From assembly GCA_000708835.1 (NCBI GenBank), contig DF237153.1, forward strand, positions 96,741 through 146,431: DNA of 49,691 nucleotides, read 5' to 3'. The translations under genes and the position numbers were made by a program. Below are positions 44,297 through 49,691 of this stretch, in pieces; within the stretch, counting starts at the first letter, position 1, and every line of letters begins with the position of its first letter. Source of the stretch: Klebsormidium nitens. Lineage: Eukaryota; Streptophyta; Klebsormidiophyceae; Klebsormidiales; Klebsormidiaceae. A model generated the notes under the pieces. That model was given only the letters and a program-made list of their open reading frames with translations. It was not told where the DNA came from and did not search any database.

Positions 44297-46144
44297 GATT
44301 GAGGGTTGCAACCCAAGCTGCAGGAACAGCCATCACTGCTGTATGAGCCGGGTGTGGCTATGCATGCCACTTATACTTCCTGACACACGTGTGCTGACTT
44401 TGTCGAGGTTTTCTTTCTTAAGCGGTACGAGATGCACATCATGACCAGACCAATCTGACCGGCCTCTCCTTGGACGCAGGGCGCCAGCTGGCCGGGTCCA
44501 TAATGAGTGGCGGACTTTGCGGCATGCGGACCAGGTCGCGACCTGCTTGTGCGATAAGTCGCAGTTCTACGATGAACATCACGCTCTCTGAATACCGTAT
44601 TATAAGGTCGAGCCCGGGGGATGGTTGGGGCTAGGTCTGGGTTAGAGAGGGTTCAGGTGAGGAGCGAGTTCAACATCTGGGTTAAGGTTTTTAGTTTGTC
44701 TGTGCCCGGTAACTTGACCAGATGTTATCCAAAGAGCTTATCATTCACGGGATCGGGACAGTATGATAAGATATAAGGGTGGGGGGCTTCAGGTTGCTGG
44801 TTCCGGCGGCCCGTGCATTAAAGTGCATGCAACATAGCTGGGGCAATTATGGTTTTTTGGTGTTGAGGAAGAAAACAAATAAGGTGCGTTGGAGTCTATT
44901 ACATTCTCCGCTGAGCTAGGGCCTACTCCCGAGCCCAGAGGTCAAATTGTCAGTCGCAAGGTTCGTTACAGTGAAGGGGTACCAGGACAGAATACCGGGC
45001 ACTGTATCCTCTTGGTATGATCCTCTTGAATTTGTAGCTTTGACACCAAGATCCGTAAAGTACGGAGCTCGTCGAATGTACGGAATACGAGCTTACGCAT
45101 TTTCTTTCTGTGATTACGCAGGGTGGCGCGTGGCAGACTCCTGGACCGTCCGGACATGGGCTGCGCGACGCTTCATAAGCTATGCCGCTGCGGACCCGGC
45201 AGTCAGAAGCACCCTTACCTAATACTCAAGCCGTGAGTACAAGGTAAGATGTCAGCCTTATAAGCTGTTTCTAGGCCTAAGTGCAGGCATTCGGCTCAAG
45301 CATTCCTGGAATGGAGCGTACTAGTGCAGTCTGACCGTGTGACAAACATCCGAGCACCTGGGACCAGTTGGTTTATCAGTAAAAGGGGCTTGGCTTCGTT
45401 TACGCTACCTGCAGCAATAATGTGGCACAACATTAGAGGTCGTTCGGACAAAACCGGTATGGCTGCCAAGACTGGTCTCCAGCAGCAGCTACAATCTGTA
45501 CATCACCGAGCACAAACTTTGTCCGCCTTTCTGGTCCAGCTGATCAGCGACCAGTGCCTACGCATAAGACTCGAGGCCATCAGACTCCCGCTGTGCTAGA
45601 TATTTCTACAAGCAGGCAGGCATACCTATAAGTGCTAGAGCCCCCTGCATGGCGGGTTTGACAGACAAAATCACCAGCAGCTACCCAGGTAGCAGCTCAT
45701 GTCGCCATGACATCGGCTGGCTCCTTATGAGAATGGCGCGGCTGATCCGCCGGCCTATCCAAAGGGCTCGGGCTCGTGCCACCATCGGCCAGCTGCATTG
45801 CGCTGAGCTTCGGGATGAGCGCAATGTGGCACCCCTGCTTCTAAAGTCACTCCCGCGTTTCATTTCCACAGAAGCTAGGGTGGCATTCCCAATCGTCCCT
45901 CCAACCAAGTCCAGTTTGCCACCAATGCAGCTATCAGCCCTGTGATCCAACAACGCGCCCTAGTTTACTGTTCTGCGCCGCTCGCTGTACAGACCCTGGC
46001 GACCTTGTCCGCAAGGCGCTGATGCACAAATCTAAGCACGCGTCCCCCTCGGCAGTGTGGCCAGCTTTCAGCTCCATTTGCCGATAACCTCGCGTTTGGC
46101 AGAAGAGAAGGACTTACTAAAGTCACTGCCTTGCACTTTTTTCA
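44297..46144. other. Spacer upstream of the secreted-protein gene
   Basis: It contains dispersed repeat copy C. Open frames at 45324-45599 and 45649-45945 show no domain or splice support. The region just before 46145 should include the promoter of the next gene; no clear element is visible. Confidence 0.45.
44606..44700 (+). repeat. Dispersed G-rich repeat, copy C (intergenic)
   Basis: Contains GTCGAGC, GGTTGGGGCTAGGTCTGGGT, GGGTTCAGGTGAGGAGCGAG and a final GGGTTAAGGTTTTTAG. The leading GTCGAGC corresponds to a similar block in copy D. Confidence 0.5.
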
Positions 46145-49100
46145 ATGGCGCCCTCTTTCGGACACCTCCGTACGCTTTTGCTCCTTGCGCTGCTGTCCAC
46201 GACCGTGTCCAGCTCCAGCGCCGCGTGGTGGGGGGACATTCTGGCCCGCGTGGGGCCCCCCCGGAAACTGCTGCAGCAGGCGAATGTCCCAGTGACTGTG
46301 CAGTGTGTTAACATTCTGGACAACAACCAGATTGGGAACATCCCCAACTTGGACGTGGGGGCGATCCAGGCGATCGTATCGGCGCTGGGGGTCGGAGGGG
46401 CGCAGACGCCAACTGCCGTCCTGTTCAACGGTGAGTGCCGTTTGTCTTTCGGGTATTGCTGTGTTGCGGATGATGTCTGATGTTGTTTCCTTCACATTGA
46501 AGGGGGAGCAAGGTGCTGCCTTTGGGGTCTCAGATGGGAGAGAATAAACGGAAGGGGACTTTTGAGTGAATGTAGCTGGCAGCAATGAAACAGCCACTTT
46601 CCGGGATTACAATAACAACCATTGGGGGCAGCATTGTACTATTGCAAGGTCCAGGCTTTTGCTGGGAATCTCAATCAGCACATCAAGCTGGAACAGAATG
46701 AGCTCGCATCCAAGACGTAAGTCAGGGAGACCAGACTCTCTTACTCGGCAGTAGTGGCCCTCTGCTTCTCTAGTGCAGAAGGAGAAACTGTTGAGTACAC
46801 AGTAGCACACCCAAATAAGAAGAAGGCCTCAAACATTTTTATTTACCATGTCTGCTGGTGAATGAACATCAAAAAGGCGACAGCTTGGCATTGGACTTCT
46901 CTTGATTGATTGCGCTGCTCTTCCGTTCAGTTCAGACGTTAAGGATGAGCAGATTGACGAGCTGAGCTAGGAGGTCAGAGGCAGAGACTGCTCTTCTCGT
47001 TGTCAAGCGTGCAAAAGCGCTCTTCTGGAGTGCAATGCTCTCTGTCATTATGTACAAAACCGCACCTAAGTCCAAACTGAGACTCACTGAACTTCGTAAC
47101 AAGTGACTTTGAACCATTCTGTACTAGCTACTCGAAAACTTAATTTGCGCACGGTCGGGCTTCTGAAAACCCCAGTTTGAAAGCTGGTTCATGCTCTTCA
47201 ATACATGGGGCCCCCTTCAGAGACTCACCTGAATAGACTGCTGCTTGCATGCACATTTCTTTAGGTGAGCAGTCTTTTTGGGTGCTCTTGAACCAGGACA
47301 GAAACAAGTCAACTGATGTGAAACTTACACAGATCTTGTCGATTAGCCCTTCAAACAACGAAGTCACGAGCTCTGAGACCCTCAACACAACGTGGACCCG
47401 AAAAAGTTCCCGATCTGAACTTTTTCGATTCTTGTCAACCACCGAACTTTGTTCAGTACGAGCCATGTCCTTAACATCAGAAGTTGCATTTCAGGCAGCG
47501 GCACGGCTCTGCAGAGCCTTGCCAGCTGGCATTACCGATATGTCCATCTTTCTGGCCCGTACCAGGATAGACCTTTGCTGACGTCCTCGGCATTCGGTGG
47601 TTTAAGGACCTAAACATGAGAATTATGGCAGCTCAGGCTTCAGATTTTTATGATAACGGTTCAATTTTCTGGCAATGCTCTCAGGTCAGCAGAGTGTCAG
47701 CAGGTGTGCAGCTTGATGGTTGCAGCCTAGAGTCTTCTAGTCCTGCCACGTGTCCTTGAGGTCGCTCTAATACTTTCTCTGTATCTCCTTAGGTGGATCG
47801 AGCAGTGATATGGCGAGTGTCAAAAAGACCAGAATTGCCCGTTTCGTCGCTTGTCAGCCTGTTCGCCTTCGATCGAATCATCCTTCTCCCATTGTTATGG
47901 AATCATTCATACGAGCAAAAAACACGCAGATTTTTCTGTGATTCTTGACAGGCTTTCGAAGCAGAGGCCCTTTTCAGGTGCAAAAAACTTAAACAGTACG
48001 AGCACGAATAGCAAAGGCCCTCTAATTCGTCAAGTGTCAGACGCGTTTGCTACGATATACTCTTGATCTGTCCAAGCCACCATAGTTTCAACCTTTGTCG
48101 ACATCTCAGGCTCTCTCGTTTTGCCACGCGTCAAAATCCTCTTTCATCTCACCCGTTTCAGATGGTGTGTCCACCAACGACTGCGTGAACGACTTCGAGG
48201 CGAACAACAACGCGGTGTGTTCCTCCTTGCTCGGCGCTGTCAACATCGGGGGTCTGGGCCAGGGCACCCTCATCCAGTGCTTCCCGGCTTCCGGTAAGCT
48301 TGACCTACACATTTTCTTCATGACGGACTTATTGAGGAACACTAAGAGTCAGGTATAGTAAGCTCCAACTAACGTTAAATTCCTAACCCAACAAGTCACG
48401 TGCTCCGCACTCGTATCCATCCTAACCCCCAAACTAACCCCACCCGTCCCAAGCTGTCGAGCTTGTTATACTTGCCGCTTATCATTCGTAGATTAGTCCG
48501 AGGCTTTTTCTTCTCGACGAATCAAATCTAGCCGTTCGACCTGTCATTAAAGGCTGTCGCGTTGTCAAAAACGAAGTTGGGGGAGTGAATTGTGCATCTT
48601 CAATTAGCAGATGAATGTTGGCGAGTTCTGGGGGAGTGTCTTAGGGTTCGGCAGACCCCATAGCAGAGCGCTTGCTTCAATGGTCCGGACTGCTTCGCGG
48701 TTCGAATCTGGCCCGCTGAGCTCACAGTCTTGTGTCGATTGACCACGTTTTAGCCTGCCTTCTTATCTTCCCTTACCTCCTATTCTCACTTTCCCCACCT
48801 CTCCGTTTTCCCTGCGTTTGGAGTGTCTCTTATGAGTCTTTGAGCTGTGGCGACTTTACAAGTGGGATCAGACAGCTCCACATGTTTGGCTTACAGCTCA
48901 ATGCGTCGTTTAGAATTCTGTCAGCGGTTGTACTTCTACTTGTCCACTGACTGCAACAACCGATCTAAGGGGATCCCACTCAATTCGTTCGGATGCGTCT
49001 TCATGCCTTCGATAAAGCCGGTCACAGCGCCAACTGGCGGATTAAGACAACGACTCTGTAAATCCGTCGTTCATGGATTCGGGACCGCAGAATGTTTGGG

Positions 49101-49691
49101 TTCTTAACTGAGCTTGTTTCTGGGGTACTGTTTCTCAACGCAGATACCAAACCCTCAGAACCCTACCAAATCTGACTCTGCCGAGCCGTCCTCGTTTTAA
49201 GTCATCGATTAAAATCAAGAACAACGAACGGGTCGAATCATCAAGCTTGGATCGGTAAAGTCCTCGCTTGCTATGATAATGCGGGACAGCTTCGATGCAT
49301 AGTCATAATGACCGAACTGTGCCTCTTCTTGCAGGTGGAACACCTGCCCCGACGAATACCGGCTCCACAACCCCAGCCCCGACTAGCACGGATTCCACAA
49401 CCCCTGCGCCGACTACCGCTGCTCCTATGACCCCGGCCCCAACAACTGCAAGCCCCGTAACCTTTCCTCCTGTAACCCTTCCCCCCGGTGTCACCCTTCC
49501 TCCGGGCGTAACCCTTCCCCCGACCAACCCCATACCTGCCCCCACGACCCCTGAACCGACCACTCAGGCCCCGGTAACTCCTGCTCCGACCACCGCTGCC
49601 CCAACCACTCCTGCCCCCACAACAGCTGCCCCAAACACCCCTGCCCCGACTTCTCAGGCCCCGGTCACCCCTGCCCCGACCACTCCCGAAA
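46145..49691 (+). CDS. Secreted Pro/Thr-rich (mucin/HRGP-like) protein, 3' end outside window
   Basis: Exons 46145-46430, 48162-48293 and 49335 to beyond the right edge; phases join as AAC-G|AT and TCC-G|GT. Residues 1-26 are a signal peptide (MAPSFGHLRTLLLLALLS and a Ser/Ala cleavage region). A unique N-terminal domain of about 110 residues follows, with four cysteines in CVN, NDC, AVC and IQC contexts. Exon 3 is low-complexity: repeats of TPAPTTAAP type, with an internal VTLPPGVTLPPGVTLPP stretch. Such AP/TP-rich segments are classic substrates for proline hydroxylation and O-glycosylation in cell-wall glycoproteins. A wall or mucilage role is inferred from composition and signal peptide. 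I do not recognise the cysteine domain. Confidence 0.8.
46932..47466 (-). CDS. Possible nested small gene with a histone-fold-like C-terminus
   Basis: Two exons on the opposite strand inside intron 1 of the secreted-protein gene: 47466-47229 and 47065-46932 (stop TGA 46932-46934). The join TCA-G|GT is in phase, with donor CAG|GTGAGT and acceptor TTAG. The product is about 123 residues. The C-terminal part AVLYIMTESIALQKSAFARL continuing to TTRRAVSASDLLAQL lines up without gaps on histone H4 alpha2-loop-alpha3, including the conserved RR-x-V-S/T-A-x-D-[LV] turn. A 42-nt in-frame segment in exon 1 (VSFTSVDLFLSWFK) is bounded by GTAAGT and AAG and could be an unusually short intron. Small centromere or repair histone-fold proteins (CENP-S/X/W type) are candidates, but this is inference. 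It could also be a chance frame. Confidence 0.35.
48371..48462 (-). repeat. Dispersed G-rich repeat, copy D (inverted, intron of the secreted-protein gene)
   Basis: On the minus strand it reads GACGGGTGGGGTTAG, GGGGGTTAGGATGG, GAGTGCGGAGCACGTGAC and GGGTTAGGAATTT, aligned in order with copy B. It lies in the second intron of the gene at 46145. Confidence 0.55.

Noticed and set aside
45324-45945. Two plus-strand open frames in the spacer
   Set aside because: No domain, no splice support and composition like the surrounding non-coding DNA.
48655-48720. tRNA-like sequence with GGTTCGAATC
   Set aside because: The T-arm stem does not pair beyond three base pairs and no cloverleaf forms; at most a decayed tRNA-derived sequence.

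Overview
This is eukaryotic nuclear DNA: split genes with GT-AG introns, GC-rich exons, long less GC-rich introns and one assembly gap of 20 N. A plant-type 16-cysteine thaumatin-like protein, a Pro/Thr-rich secreted wall-type protein and many short introns point to the green lineage, most likely a streptophyte (charophyte) alga of the Klebsormidium kind. That assignment is an inference; no ribosomal or plastid marker is present.

Layout. 1-1670: mostly non-coding, with a possible 3' end of another gene at the left edge. 1671-4522 (+): thaumatin-like protein, 3 exons. 4523-6198: gene-poor spacer between tail-to-tail genes. 6199-39630 (-): one very large gene, the DNA-dependent protein kinase catalytic subunit (DNA-PKcs, PRKDC). 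I rebuilt it as 46 exons, about 12.8 kb of coding sequence and about 4,250 residues (human 4,128). Reading phase is consistent across every junction except one G-run frameshift (exon 37) and the N gap (exon 39). 39631-44296: coding-like minus-strand blocks, including a small 6-exon gene model of unknown function. 44297-46144: spacer. 46145 to the right edge (+): secreted protein with a Thr/Pro/Ala repeat exon that runs off the window. Its first intron holds a possible two-exon minus-strand gene with a histone-fold-like C-terminus.

DNA-PKcs is the kinase that Ku loads at DNA ends in non-homologous end joining. Arabidopsis and other flowering plants have Ku but lack it, so a complete gene in a green alga is notable. 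HEAT repeats, a linker and a second SQ/TQ-rich segment at the places of the human PQR and ABCDE autophosphorylation clusters, FAT, kinase (VKGGEDL, GDRHLQN, IDFG) and FATC are all recognisable. The ABCDE-like segment has 16 SQ/TQ motifs in about 119 residues.

The most unusual signal is in this gene's introns. Intron 35 is a tandem duplicate of the exon sequence around it, the pattern expected for a new intron made by duplication. Introns 14, 21, 24 and 29 carry 2-3 decayed copies of the first 40-90 nt of the next exon, mostly with their 3' splice site. Intron 15 is a U12-type AT-AC intron with matching donor and branch site.
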